A DNA stretch of 64,000 nt, taken from Ensifer adhaerens. GTDB taxonomy: Bacteria > Pseudomonadota > Alphaproteobacteria > Rhizobiales > Rhizobiaceae. This document shows positions 27,805 to 35,110 of the stretch, in pieces. Below the pieces are notes generated by a model. The model was given only the letters and a program-made list of their open reading frames with translations, ran no database searches and had not been told where the DNA came from. The DNA lies in the NCBI RefSeq assembly GCF_028993555.1, contig NZ_CP118611.1:924001-988000 (forward strand), written 5' to 3'. The stretch's first letter is position 1. Every line of letters starts with the position of its first letter. The position numbers were made by a program, and so were the translations under genes.

Positions 27805-27954
27805 CCGAGAGCCAGAAACCTATACAGTCAATCACGAAAGCCGTGGGCCATTCGTTGCGCTCACAGTCGATCGTGACGACGCACTGCGGGGTGGTGTTTG
27901 ATGGCGACCAAAGCTGTAAGTTTCATACTGGACGCTGGCGGACTGCCGGCCCAG

Positions 27955-28173
27955 CTATCGGCGCTTTCCGGGCTTGCCAAGCGACTTCCTGAAGTTCGCG
28001 ACGGCTTGCTCGGCCTTCTTGATTCGGGAGAGGAGCTTGTCCGCTTCGACGTTGATAGCGGATCCGCAACCATCGCAAACGAAGTTATCGTTCGACCTTA
28101 TCCAAGCGATGCTCTTTTCGGTCTTCTCGCCGCACTCGGGGCAGGGGATTCCGATCTCTTGCTGTTCGAACAC
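27955..28173 (-). CDS. small zinc-ribbon protein
   Basis: A 72-aa protein with two CxxC knuckles: GIPCPECGEKTEKSIAWIRS and NDNFVCDGCGSAINVEADKL, followed by a helical tail LLSRIKKAEQAVANFRKSLG. GTG 28173 is chosen because GGAGA lies about 8 nt upstream, and the family-like VFEQQEIG N-terminus begins there; longer frames up to 28230 have no such signal. It lies inside the prophage remnant, antisense to a weaker frame (27898-28248), which is rejected. Probably nucleic-acid or protein binding; no specific role can be assigned. Confidence 0.72.
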   Translation of the reverse strand: MFEQQEIGIPCPECGEKTEKSIAWIRSNDNFVCDGCGSAINVEADKLLSRIKKAEQAVANFRKSLGKPGKRR

Positions 28174-28244
28174 GAAACGTCTCCAGAAGTTGCGACGATC
28201 AATGAGAGCACAACGTATCATTATCCGCAATCTGGGGTCCGTCC

Positions 28245-28547
28245 ATGAACATCACCGCTGAGCTCGTAGGCTTCATCATCACCGTTTTCGGCGCGATCTC
28301 GGGTGTGTGGTGGCGCGTCGAGAGCAAGATCAACTCGGCCGAGGACAAGGCTGAGAAGGCGAGCGCTGATCTGGCTGCGTACAAGTTGCATGTCTCTGAA
28401 ACGTTCGCCACTAAGGCTGGACTTCAGGAGCAGACCGCGCAACTGCTTCGCGCCATCGAAGGTGTCGGCAACCGCATTGAAGGGCTGACGGAGCGTATGG
28501 ATCGCGTATTCGAGACCAGAACTTCCAGCCGCCGAACGTCGAACTAA
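28245..28547 (+). CDS. phage-type single-TM coiled-coil protein
   Basis: A 100-aa protein with one N-terminal TM segment (ELVGFIITVFGAISGVWWRV), then a coiled coil (ESKINSAEDKAEKASADLAA..LHVSETFATKAGLQEQ..LLRAIEGVGNRIEGLTERMD). Such proteins usually accompany endolysin genes in rhizobial prophages and may act as a holin/antiholin-like partner (inference). GGGG precedes the ATG. A strong terminator follows immediately. Confidence 0.7.
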   Translation: MNITAELVGFIITVFGAISGVWWRVESKINSAEDKAEKASADLAAYKLHVSETFATKAGLQEQTAQLLRAIEGVGNRIEGLTERMDRVFETRTSSRRTSN

Positions 28548-28549
28548 TC

Positions 28550-28583
28550 AAGGCCCTCTCCTTAATTGGGGAGGGCCTTTTTT
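28550..28583 (+). terminator. Rho-independent terminator of the phage lysis remnant
   Basis: The 12-bp stem AAGGCCCTCTCC / GGGGAGGGCCTT with a 6-nt loop (TTAATT) is followed by T6. It lies 3 bp after the TM coiled-coil gene. Confidence 0.9.
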
Positions 28584-28710
28584 GTTGCTGCAGATCGCTT
28601 GTTTCTTATTGTTCCGGCGCTGCTTATGGGGCCTGGTTTCGCACCCCTAACAAGAGCGGAGGAGGGCAGCCGAGGCGATAGTTGCTCCAATGCGCGGGAT
28701 GAGTTAGCGT

Positions 28711-28728
28711 CCCCTCAATTTTGAGGGG
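28711..28728 (+). promoter_or_regulatory. hairpin that encloses the Shine-Dalgarno of the sulfotransferase gene
   Basis: CCCCTCAATTTTGAGGGG can fold with CCCCTC pairing GAGGGG. The 3' arm GAGGGG is also the only Shine-Dalgarno for ATG 28738 (9-nt spacing), so the start would be masked when the stem forms. Regulation at translation is inferred, not shown. Confidence 0.55.
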
Positions 28729-28737
28729 AAAGCCGGC

Positions 28738-29349
28738 ATGATTTCAGAGAAATACAATTTTTTGTTTATTCACCGCGGGAAAAGCGGGGGTAATTCAATC
28801 AACGAAGCACTCTTGTCGTTGTCGGAGGACGAGAAGACAGTAGATTCATCGTTTCAGGATGGTGTAGACCGGTTTGGTATTTTCAGTCGCCGCTACGGGA
28901 CAAATAAACACACACCGCTTCGTCAGTACAGAGAGCGAATCCCGAAGGATGTATTTGAAAGACTGTTTAAATTCTCCGTTTTAAGAAACCCATATGCTAG
29001 GCTTGTCAGCGCTTACTTCTCTCCACACCGAATTGCCCAGGGAGCGTCTCCTGAATTCAATCGGGATGAATTCATTCGGATCATTGAGACAGAGGGGACT
29101 TTCCGGGAGATGGCATGTCTTTCAGACAAAGGCGAGCTGGACGGAGATATCGACCGCGTATTGAGATTTGAGGCCCTTCAGGAGGATTTTGGAACACTCT
29201 GTCGAGATCTGAATTTGCCATATATTTCTTTGAACCACCGGAACGCCAGCGGCAAACGTAGCTACCGAGAGTTCTATGATGATGAGTTAAAGGCGATGGT
29301 TATCGACCGTTTCGGCGAAGAAATCGAGTTTGGTGGCTACAGTTTCTGA
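28738..29349 (+). CDS. sulfotransferase family protein
   Basis: A 203-aa Sulfotransfer_2-like protein. NFLFIHRGKSGGNSINEALL carries the PAPS loop in a variant form (K-S-G-G-N-S instead of KxAGTS), and FKFSVLRNPYARLVSAYFSP carries the RNPYxxxxSxY 3'-phosphate site. VLRFEALQEDFGTLCRDLNL, SLNHRNAS..YREFYDDELKAMV and the final FGEEIEFGGYSF match the family's C-terminus closely. It resembles the protein encoded at 23759 in architecture but is clearly divergent. AT-rich relative to the right half of the window, suggesting acquisition. Preceded by an SD-masking hairpin. Likely sulfates a surface glycan. Confidence 0.8.
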   Translation: MISEKYNFLFIHRGKSGGNSINEALLSLSEDEKTVDSSFQDGVDRFGIFSRRYGTNKHTPLRQYRERIPKDVFERLFKFSVLRNPYARLVSAYFSPHRIAQGASPEFNRDEFIRIIETEGTFREMACLSDKGELDGDIDRVLRFEALQEDFGTLCRDLNLPYISLNHRNASGKRSYREFYDDELKAMVIDRFGEEIEFGGYSF

Positions 29350-29462
29350 TCGACAGGGCTGGAACGCGCCCAATTGAGGCAATGCGCTCGACGCTGACCT
29401 GGGAGCTTCATGAGGCCTCCCAGCACGTGCTTCCTCGCTTTCGCTTCCAATGATGCCGACCT

Positions 29463-29753
29463 TCACTCCTTCCCATCCAGGATAATCCGCAGAATCCGGA
29501 TCATGTCGGCCGCATCAAGAAGCGCGGCCTTTACCTGATTATGCGTGCGAAGCTCGATGCCCACCGCAGTCGTCTGGAGGTCGATCACCGGGTCCACCTC
29601 GGTCTTGCTCTGAGGGATGCCAACTTGTTCGCGCATTTCACGGATGGTGACCACCGCACGCTCGAGCAGCCGGCGCTTTTCGAAGTTGGTCAGGTGTTCG
29701 ACCTGGTTGGCCGCCCAGACGAGCTCGGAGATGAAGGCGGTGGTGAGGGACAT
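29463..29753 (-). CDS. small conserved-looking hypothetical protein
   Basis: A 96-aa, mostly helical protein (FISELVWAANQVEHLTNFEK, RRLLERAVVTIREMREQVGI, then a hydrophobic-amphipathic tail ADMIRILRIILDG). ATG 29753 is the first sensible start; a longer frame to 29906 has random composition. No Shine-Dalgarno is obvious. No family recognised; the setting suggests a phage or island gene. Confidence 0.5.
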   Translation of the reverse strand: MSLTTAFISELVWAANQVEHLTNFEKRRLLERAVVTIREMREQVGIPQSKTEVDPVIDLQTTAVGIELRTHNQVKAALLDAADMIRILRIILDGKE

Positions 29754-30431
29754 GACTGGCAGCGTACATCGCTGCCACCTGGCGTCAATGCGGACCGACT
29801 GACGCAGCGGCCCCCAGAGCGCGGCAGTGCTTGGGGCGGGTAGCGCGCTCTGGAGGCCTAGCGTCAATGGTGCGGTTTGACGCTCAACTAGCAATGGCAA
29901 AGCCACTTAGGTTTGGCAACGCAATTCGGACCATTTTCAAAAGAGTCAGACTTAAGTCCTAGATTGACAATTACTCTGCCCGCCCAGTGGCTTAGCTGGA
30001 CGTTCACGTATGTTCATCCATCGCTTGGGTGATAGGCAGCCATTCGATCCTCTTTCGTGCCGCGACCGTTCTGCACTCGTTCAAGTATATTTCAGAAGTT
30101 GCAGTTTTAACGTAGCAAAACCGACTGCAGGAAGTGCGGCAAAAGAAGAGCCCCACCTCCGCCCGTTTACGTCGATGGAGCTCCACCTTGACCCGGAGGG
30201 ATCCTGGATCATCGGTAAGCGTAATAACGGGGTGCCGTCCGAAAGGTTCCTCAAAGAAATGGCCCCCGTCACGAGGGGCCAAAGAGAGAGGTACTGTTCC
30301 AACGAACCCTAGCTGGGGGAAGGGGACCACTCGGGCTCGTATTGTAAACCGCCATCGTGGCGACTGGTTCCGCGCAGATATGTCGAATCCTACAAATTGC
30401 GCGAGGTGCAGAAGCCTGATCTGATGCGGGC
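29754..30431. other. stretch without a convincing gene
   Basis: Several overlapping frames of 70-145 codons exist on both strands between 30004 and 30441, but none shows recognisable motifs, and they exclude one another. Confidence 0.4.
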
Positions 30432-30620
30432 ATGACCACAAAGCTCTCAGACTTGAATTTACACCCTTGGCTCCTTCAGGAACTCAAAATCCTCGGATTT
30501 GAGACGGCAGAAGATTTGAAGAATGTGCCATCGGCCGAACTGCTCCGGATACCCCTACTTGGCGGAAGCGTTTGGCGAAAGATCTGCAAAGCCGCCGCAC
30601 GGGAGCTGTACAACCCATAA
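30432..30620 (+). CDS. small helix-hairpin-helix / alpha-CTD-like protein
   Basis: A 62-aa protein: LHPWLLQELKILGFETAEDL then KNVPSAELLRIPLLGGSVWRKI. The pattern matches the RNA polymerase alpha C-terminal fold (L..L...GI.T..DL..L....LL.I..LG...) and related helix-hairpin-helix repeats. It would be a stand-alone DNA- or protein-binding domain. The ribosome site is weak (GCGGG). No partner gene is evident. Function unknown. Confidence 0.55.
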   Translation: MTTKLSDLNLHPWLLQELKILGFETAEDLKNVPSAELLRIPLLGGSVWRKICKAAARELYNP

Positions 30621-30674
30621 CCGAACCCTACCAGCCGAAATTTCAGTGGCGCCGCACCGACTGGACGCCAACGC

Positions 30675-31109
30675 TTAGCGCTTGAGCTTTCCGACCTTGA
30701 TCGTATTGCCGTCGCTGTTCCGGCAGGTCCTGCAACGCATGCGCCTCTCCAGGCCCAGAATCGACTGCGTCTTGCCGAAGCGGCGAGCGAGTTCATATCG
30801 GTCTATTCGGCGCACGCACCCGCAACGTTTGCAATGGCAAAATAGGTCGTACCATTCGGGTAGATTGGCGAAGGTGATTTCCTCTGGCTTCCCGGCCGGC
30901 GCCGCGCTACTGCCGGCCGGGGCCGTCGGGAGGCAGGTTGTTCCGACGGCAAAATGTGGGTGTAGTGAAGCTTGCAGCGATCGCGGAACTGGTTTTCCGT
31001 CTTGGTCCAGCCATTGGCGCGAGCAAGCCGGGGTAGAAGCGCTGGCATCGACTGATCGCCAATGCGATCCAGGAGGGCCTTGGCGTCGTATCGCTTCTTG
31101 AGCCCGCAT
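30675..31109 (-). CDS. zinc-finger protein (start unresolved), paralogue of the next gene
   Basis: The recognisable part is the last ~75 residues (30675 to about 30900): ITFANLPEWYDLFCHCKRCG, then CVRRIDRYELARRFGKTQSI and LERRMRCRTCRNSDGN, a C-x-C-x2-C ... C-x2-C metal site. No ATG, GTG or TTG start lies near it; the only in-frame ATG (31109) would overlap the upstream gene heavily. Either it is expressed from an unusual start or it is the second half of a longer protein whose frame was broken near 30950. Rhizobial islands often carry such small zinc proteins; function unknown. Confidence 0.5.
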   Translation of the reverse strand: MRAQEAIRRQGPPGSHWRSVDASASTPACSRQWLDQDGKPVPRSLQASLHPHFAVGTTCLPTAPAGSSAAPAGKPEEITFANLPEWYDLFCHCKRCGCVRRIDRYELARRFGKTQSILGLERRMRCRTCRNSDGNTIKVGKLKR

Positions 31110-31171
31110 TCACACTCGATCTGCACCTTGAAGACGAGCTCGGACAGCCACCATGCGCCGCCCTTAGGCAT
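30803..31171 (-). CDS. small zinc-finger protein
   Basis: A 122-aa frame whose first ~70 residues look real: WWLSELVFKVQIECECGLKK, RYDAKALLDRIGDQSMPALL, then FRDRCKLHYTH, giving a C-x-C ... C-x2-H site. The spacing and the intervening helix (D..ALLDR.G) parallel those of the protein at 30675, so the two are probably paralogues. The tail after about residue 72 is low-complexity Arg/Pro and may be out of frame. ATG 31171 overlaps the end of the gene at 31164-31349. Confidence 0.55.
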   Translation of the reverse strand: MPKGGAWWLSELVFKVQIECECGLKKRYDAKALLDRIGDQSMPALLPRLARANGWTKTENQFRDRCKLHYTHILPSEQPASRRPRPAVARRRPGSQRKSPSPIYPNGTTYFAIANVAGACAE

Positions 31172-31349
31172 TGGCCTTCTTCGATTCAGGTCGGTGTTCA
31201 AAACAGAACCAGTTCGGCTCCGCTCTCCCGCTGGCGAAGCCGAAACCTCCCCACTTCTTGCAGCCTGGATACTCGCAGAGGTGCGTGACAGGGCCGCTTT
31301 CGGTCTTTTTTGTTGAGCTGCCTTCGGTCGCACATTTTCGGTACTTCAT
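31164..31349 (-). CDS. small zinc-binding protein
   Basis: A 61-aa protein: THLCEYPGCKKWGGFGFASG then RAEPNWFCFEHRPESKK, a Cx4C ... Cx2H site. It is the first of three consecutive small metal-binding frames on the minus strand and overlaps the next start by 8 bp, which suggests one operon. Comparable ORFs occur in rhizobial phage and island DNA (recalled, not searched). Confidence 0.62.
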   Translation of the reverse strand: MKYRKCATEGSSTKKTESGPVTHLCEYPGCKKWGGFGFASGRAEPNWFCFEHRPESKKANA

Positions 31350-32327
31350 TTGAATGTTGTTATTATGTTCTCGTTGTCGCGAGAGTCAACGAGGCGTGTT
31401 CAGCGGCCTGGGGGCGGTCATTCGGAACTACAAGGGTTATCTATGTTAGGTGTTACTTGTGCGCGTTTGCAACTTTGCCTTTCAATCCCTTTGCAACCGC
31501 GATGGCATAGGGGGAGACATGCGCCATCAGCACCGCAGAATTCCGCTACGTCGGCAACGATCGCTACTGCGTGATGCGCCAGCCCTGATGGTCCTTGTGG
31601 GAGTTACAGGCATCGCTGGGGTGACTTCGATCGAGCGTTGGGTTGCGGAGCCTTCGTCGCTCCTCTCTGCTGTCGATCCAAGCTGCAACATCAAGGGCAA
31701 TGTCTGCAACCAGATCGCTTAGAAGTTGTCGAGCGCGATCGCTCAATCTCAACAGTATGAAGAAGTGTTGATAACAGAGAAATGTTCCTCTCATGCACGA
31801 GGCGCGCCTTCTGGCGTGAACACGAAGTTACCCCAAAAGGACGGCTTCAACGCGAGCATAGATTGACAGGACCACCGTCAGTCAACCGGCAATGTGGGCA
31901 ATGAATACCTCACCCCCGTAAGCTGACGTTCAGATTGGCATTGTCGTTGTGCAAGGTTTTTCCATAAACCAACGCTAATGGACGGCTACCTTGCCGCGGA
32001 GCTGTGCAATAAACTGCAATAAACTGGGCGGGAGTAGCCACGAAAAGGCGAGCATGCGCTGGTAGTGCGACGGGCGCGTTGGGCAGGCGCCCGCGAACCG
32101 GCAATCTCTGCCTGATGCATACCTCTGCTGGCTCGACATTCGGATCAAGTGTTACAAGTTGTACTTTGATGCACTACGATTGGTGGCTGTATTAGCAACT
32201 TGCGCCAGAGTCGGGCTAGACGCGCAAGCGCGACTCTGAAGACCTCGCGCAAGGCGAGAATGCGAGCGACGCGACAACGTGGCCGTTCACTTTGGACGCG
32301 CCTTCGCATGCAGTCCACGGGAATTGG
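31350..32327. other. 978-bp stretch without a convincing gene
   Basis: Only short frames without motifs were seen. A 10-bp tandem repeat, TGCAATAAAC twice, lies near 32005-32025. It may contain promoters for the zinc-protein operon; nothing else is recognised. Confidence 0.45.
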
Positions 32328-32663
32328 TTACCTGCGCGCCTTGGCAGCGACGATGGCTTCAGCCTGAATGACGCAGAGTTCAATCTCTCCTTTGGTCATC
32401 CCGTTGGTGGCATTTGCAAAGCGCTCCACAAGGGCCGCAAGCTGGGGGTCAACCGAAGTGCTGAGGGTCACTCCCAAGAGCCAGTTCGGCGACGCCCCCA
32501 AAGCGTCCGCAATCCTCACAAGTGTTGCTAGGTCCGGTTCCCTGCGGCCCGAGGCGTAGTGCGCGTAGCGACGTTCATCGAGCCCGGTCCGCCGCGCTGC
32601 TTCGGCGTTCGAAATGCCCAATTGCCGGGCCCGTTCTTGCAATCGTCTCGCGAGCGTCTCCAT
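32328..32663 (-). CDS. XRE-family transcriptional repressor
   Basis: A 111-aa protein. The HTH_3 domain covers about residues 8-65: RARQLGISNAEAARRTGLDE, RRYAHYASGRREPDLATLVR, IADALGASPNWLLG. The remaining helical tail (LAALVERFANATNGMTKGEI) may dimerise. It is transcribed divergently from the LysR gene with 115 bp between. A perfect 17-bp palindrome abuts its ATG, so it is likely to repress itself. Such regulators often mark the edge of a prophage or island. Confidence 0.85.
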   Translation of the reverse strand: METLARRLQERARQLGISNAEAARRTGLDERRYAHYASGRREPDLATLVRIADALGASPNWLLGVTLSTSVDPQLAALVERFANATNGMTKGEIELCVIQAEAIVAAKARR

Positions 32664-32680
32664 GGGAACAAATTGTTCCC
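32664..32680. promoter_or_regulatory. palindromic operator abutting the XRE repressor start
   Basis: GGGAACAAATTGTTCCC is a perfect 17-bp palindrome directly upstream of the ATG. Its position would block transcription or translation of the repressor gene, so autoregulation is inferred. Confidence 0.6.
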
Positions 32681-32778
32681 TAGAGACACAAATATAGCCA
32701 CGAACGATATGGAGTGCTATAGGAACATAGTGTAGTGCAAATTGTAATGTTAACCGGCGTTAGGGAGCGGAGCCGAAC

Positions 32779-33675
32779 ATGGAACTACGTCAGCTTTCCT
32801 ATTTCGTGGCTGTGGCCGAGGAGCTGCACTTCAATCGGGCAGCTGCGCGAATGTGCATCGCCCAGCCGGCGTTGAGCGCGCACATCCAGGCGCTCGAGAA
32901 GGAGTTGGGTGTCCGGCTGCTCGAGCGGTCGACGCGGCGGGTCGAGCTGACGCGGGCGGGGGAGCTCTTTTACGATCGGGCGGTGCGGATCATTGGCGAT
33001 GTCGGACTTTCGATGGATGTGGCGCGGTCTGCTGCCGGCAAGGCGGCGCGCACGATCAAGATCGGAACCGTCTATCCGGCGACCATCGGGGTGTTGCCGG
33101 CGTTTCTCGCGCGCATTGGCCGGAAGTTTCCCGATGTCGCGCTGCATGTGACGAGCGGCTCGACCAGTGACATCATCCGGTCGATCGAGAACGGCCAGAT
33201 CAACCTCGGCTTCATCCGTCCGGTCGAAAACATCGGCTCCTTGCGTTTCTTCTCGATCGCGCACGAGCGCTATCTGCTGGCGGTCGAAAAGACGAGCGCG
33301 CTGGCGCTTCGAAGCGAGATCGATATCGAAGACCTTCGCTCAGAGAAGATCATCGCCTTTTCCCGTCAGAACCTTTCCTATTCCGAGCGCTATTTCTCCG
33401 AGATGTTCGAGACCCATGGTCTGACCGGCAACATCGCCTATAGCGGTGACGATACCTTCTCGCTGGTGTCGCTCGTCTCAGCCGGTCTTGGGATCGGTTT
33501 CGCGCCGGAATGGACGAAGGAACTGCCGAATCGCAATTTCGAGCTTATACCCGTGCGCGGCGTCGATCTCAAGATCGGGCTTGGTGTCGCCTGGAATAAA
33601 GAGGATCCAACCGCATCTCGCGATGACATCATCGACATTGCCCGGTCGTTGGCGCGACCGGGACACATCAAGTAG
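32779..33675 (+). CDS. LysR-family transcriptional regulator
   Basis: A 298-aa protein. The N-terminal winged HTH begins MELRQLSYFVAVAEELHFNR and AAARMCIAQPALSAHIQALE; the effector domain starts near residue 90 (TIKIGTVYPATIGVLPAFLA) and includes LVSLVSAGLGIGFAPEW. The subtype with LRFFSIAHERYLLAVEK suggests regulators of aromatic-acid or efflux genes, but the effector cannot be deduced. No target operon lies next to it; the nearest downstream gene, thiD, has its own riboswitch. Confidence 0.9.
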   Translation: MELRQLSYFVAVAEELHFNRAAARMCIAQPALSAHIQALEKELGVRLLERSTRRVELTRAGELFYDRAVRIIGDVGLSMDVARSAAGKAARTIKIGTVYPATIGVLPAFLARIGRKFPDVALHVTSGSTSDIIRSIENGQINLGFIRPVENIGSLRFFSIAHERYLLAVEKTSALALRSEIDIEDLRSEKIIAFSRQNLSYSERYFSEMFETHGLTGNIAYSGDDTFSLVSLVSAGLGIGFAPEWTKELPNRNFELIPVRGVDLKIGLGVAWNKEDPTASRDDIIDIARSLARPGHIK

Positions 33676-33861
33676 AAGCGCCTAACTTGAGCGGCTCCCT
33701 AAAAAGCTCATAGCTATTAAGTGATAGGCTATGGCGCGCGCCCTTCACTCTCCACCTCCCTTCAATGCAGACGCCGCTTCACCGTGTGATTACAGAGCTT
33801 AACATCCAACTGAGGGCCGCGGGCAATTGACATCCCTGTTCTTACTCACCAAGATCCATCT

Positions 33862-33947
33862 CGCCGAGGGGCGCATCGGACGGTGCTGAGATGGTAATGA
33901 GCCAGACCCTTGAACCTGATCCGGATCATACCGGCGTAGGAACGGCA
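33862..33947 (+). promoter_or_regulatory. TPP riboswitch (THI element)
   Basis: The conserved core GTGCTGAGATGG, ACCCTTGAACCTGATC and ATACCGGCGTAGGAA is present, with a closing GCCG/CGGC pairing. It lies about 195 nt upstream of thiD. Between the two a GGGC(T)CGA / TCGAGGCCC stem near 34085-34110 could serve as the expression platform (inference). Confidence 0.93.
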
Positions 33948-34142
33948 AGGGCTAATCTGGCACTCCCGCGTCTTCGCCGTTCGTCTGGATCTCCGTGATA
34001 TAGGTTTCGGGGGATCGTTGGTGCCAGTACGCCGTTTAGAATGTAGCGACGAAGAATTCTGGGAGGCGAGACGATCGGCCCAAGGGCTCGATCCGTCGAG
34101 GCCCACCTCAGTTCGTGCGTGCCTGAGCTGGTGGAGGCGGGC

Positions 34143-34952
34143 ATGACCGCCATCGCCGTCACGATTGCTGGCTCGGATTCCGGCGGTGGCGCCGGTATCC
34201 AGGCGGATCTGAAGACGTTTTCGGCGCTCGGCGTCTATGGCGCCAGCGTGATCACGGCCATCACTGCGCAAAACACCAGAGGGGTAACGGCGGTCGAGGA
34301 TATCTCTTCGGCTGTCGTCACAGCCCAGATCGACGCGGTGTTTTCGGATCTTGCGGTTGGCGCGGTCAAGATCGGCATGGTGTCGCGGGAGGAGACGATT
34401 GCGGCGATCGCGTCCGGTTTGAAACGACATGGGCAGATGGCTGTCATCGATCCGGTGATGGTCGCCACCTTGGGTGACGTACTGTTGCGTCCCGGTGCGA
34501 TCGCGACGCTCAAGGAGGAATTGCTGCCGCTTGGCCTCATAGTGACGCCGAACCTGCCCGAAGCGGCGCTGATGACGGGTTGCAGCGTTGCCGAGAGCGA
34601 GACGGAGGTGGCCCGCCAGGCGGAGATGCTCCTGAAGCTTGGTGCACGCGCCGTGCTGATGAAAGGCGGGCATGCCAAGGGCGCCGAAGCGGCTGATATC
34701 CTCTTCAGCGGGGATACGTCTTTACGTTTGTCGCGTCCGCGGGTTGAAACCAGGAATGATCATGGCACCGGCTGCACGCTCTCGGCCGCGATCGCGGCAG
34801 GTCTCGCCCATCGGCAGACACTTGAAGATGCGGTTATCGCCGCCAAGACCTATCTGCATGAGGCGCTTGTTGCTGCATCGGCGCTCAAGATCGGGCAGGG
34901 GCGGGGACCGGTTCACCACTTCCACCAGTGGTGGGACCCGAGTGGCACCTAA
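34143..34952 (+). CDS. thiD: hydroxymethylpyrimidine/phosphomethylpyrimidine kinase
   Basis: A 269-aa ribokinase-fold kinase that phosphorylates HMP and HMP-P for thiamine synthesis. The motifs are AVTIAGSDSGGGAGIQADLK (substrate loop), AVKIGMVSREETI, VIDPVMVATLGDVLL, TPNLPEAALMTG and the ATP/anion-hole motif NDHGTGCTLSAAIAAGLAHR. Length is normal. ATG 34143 has GGAGG 5 nt upstream. The TPP riboswitch in the leader implies repression by thiamine pyrophosphate. It is monocistronic and converges on the wge operon. Confidence 0.96.
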   Translation: MTAIAVTIAGSDSGGGAGIQADLKTFSALGVYGASVITAITAQNTRGVTAVEDISSAVVTAQIDAVFSDLAVGAVKIGMVSREETIAAIASGLKRHGQMAVIDPVMVATLGDVLLRPGAIATLKEELLPLGLIVTPNLPEAALMTGCSVAESETEVARQAEMLLKLGARAVLMKGGHAKGAEAADILFSGDTSLRLSRPRVETRNDHGTGCTLSAAIAAGLAHRQTLEDAVIAAKTYLHEALVAASALKIGQGRGPVHHFHQWWDPSGT

Positions 34953-35009
34953 TCCGTGTCTTAGCCTTGTACCGGCTTCACCATTCAAGTTGAATTTTAA
35001 AAGATCCTC

Positions 35010-35044
35010 GTCATTCCATTGTTTAATATATGCAATGGAATGAC
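35010..35044. repeat. inverted repeat between convergent thiD and wgeG
   Basis: Perfect 12-bp arms GTCATTCCATTG / CAATGGAATGAC flank an 11-bp AT-rich loop. Placed between convergent genes, it may act as a bidirectional terminator, though no T-run follows. Confidence 0.6.
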
Positions 35045-35110
35045 CATCAAGGCGGAAAGCTCGTCGTTCGCGGTAGCCGGATGAGTGATGGGGGCTGCGC
35101 GCGGTACTAC

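Larger units (their letters stand above)
24714..27864 (+). mobile_element. IS66-family insertion sequence (copy 3) with a passenger gene, complete
   Basis: A 3151-bp element. The left end GTGAGCGCGACGAACATCCC and the right end, read inwards, GTGAGCGCAACGAATGGCCC form imperfect inverted repeats that extend to a shared GTGATTGA. The 8-bp target duplication AGTCGATC occurs at 24706-24713 and 27865-27872. It carries tnpA, tnpB and tnpC plus a fourth gene (UPF0149-like), all within the inverted repeats. It interrupts a phage lysis gene. Confidence 0.93.
24487..27901 (+). pseudogene. phage lysis-cassette membrane protein, frameshifted and interrupted by IS66 copy 3
   Basis: ATG 24487 (overlapping the lysozyme stop) starts MIGFSKPAGYVLGALAAVFA and LWLIYSAIDSRGYDRAALG, a single-TM protein like spanin/Rz-type or small phage proteins following endolysin. 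One extra G in the GGG run near 24600-24602 shifts the frame; in the corrected frame it continues GEGALAQAQLERLWITDRRR and RHLALRDFVV, then is cut at 24713 by the IS. Excising IS66 copy 3 and one AGTCGATC rejoins it to DRDDALRGGV and TGA at 27899-27901. Both lesions inactivate it. Confidence 0.78.

Noticed and set aside
24746..27835. GTGATTGA at both sides considered as the termini of IS66 copy 3
   Set aside because: The flanking octamers do not match there. Moving the ends outwards to GTGAGCGC gives longer inverted repeats and an exact AGTCGATC duplication.
27898..28248. A 116-codon plus-strand frame
   Set aside because: It is antisense to the zinc-ribbon gene, whose CxxC knuckles and ribosome site are much better evidence.
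30004..30441. Overlapping frames of 100-145 codons on both strands
   Set aside because: They exclude one another, and none shows a recognisable motif or ribosome site.
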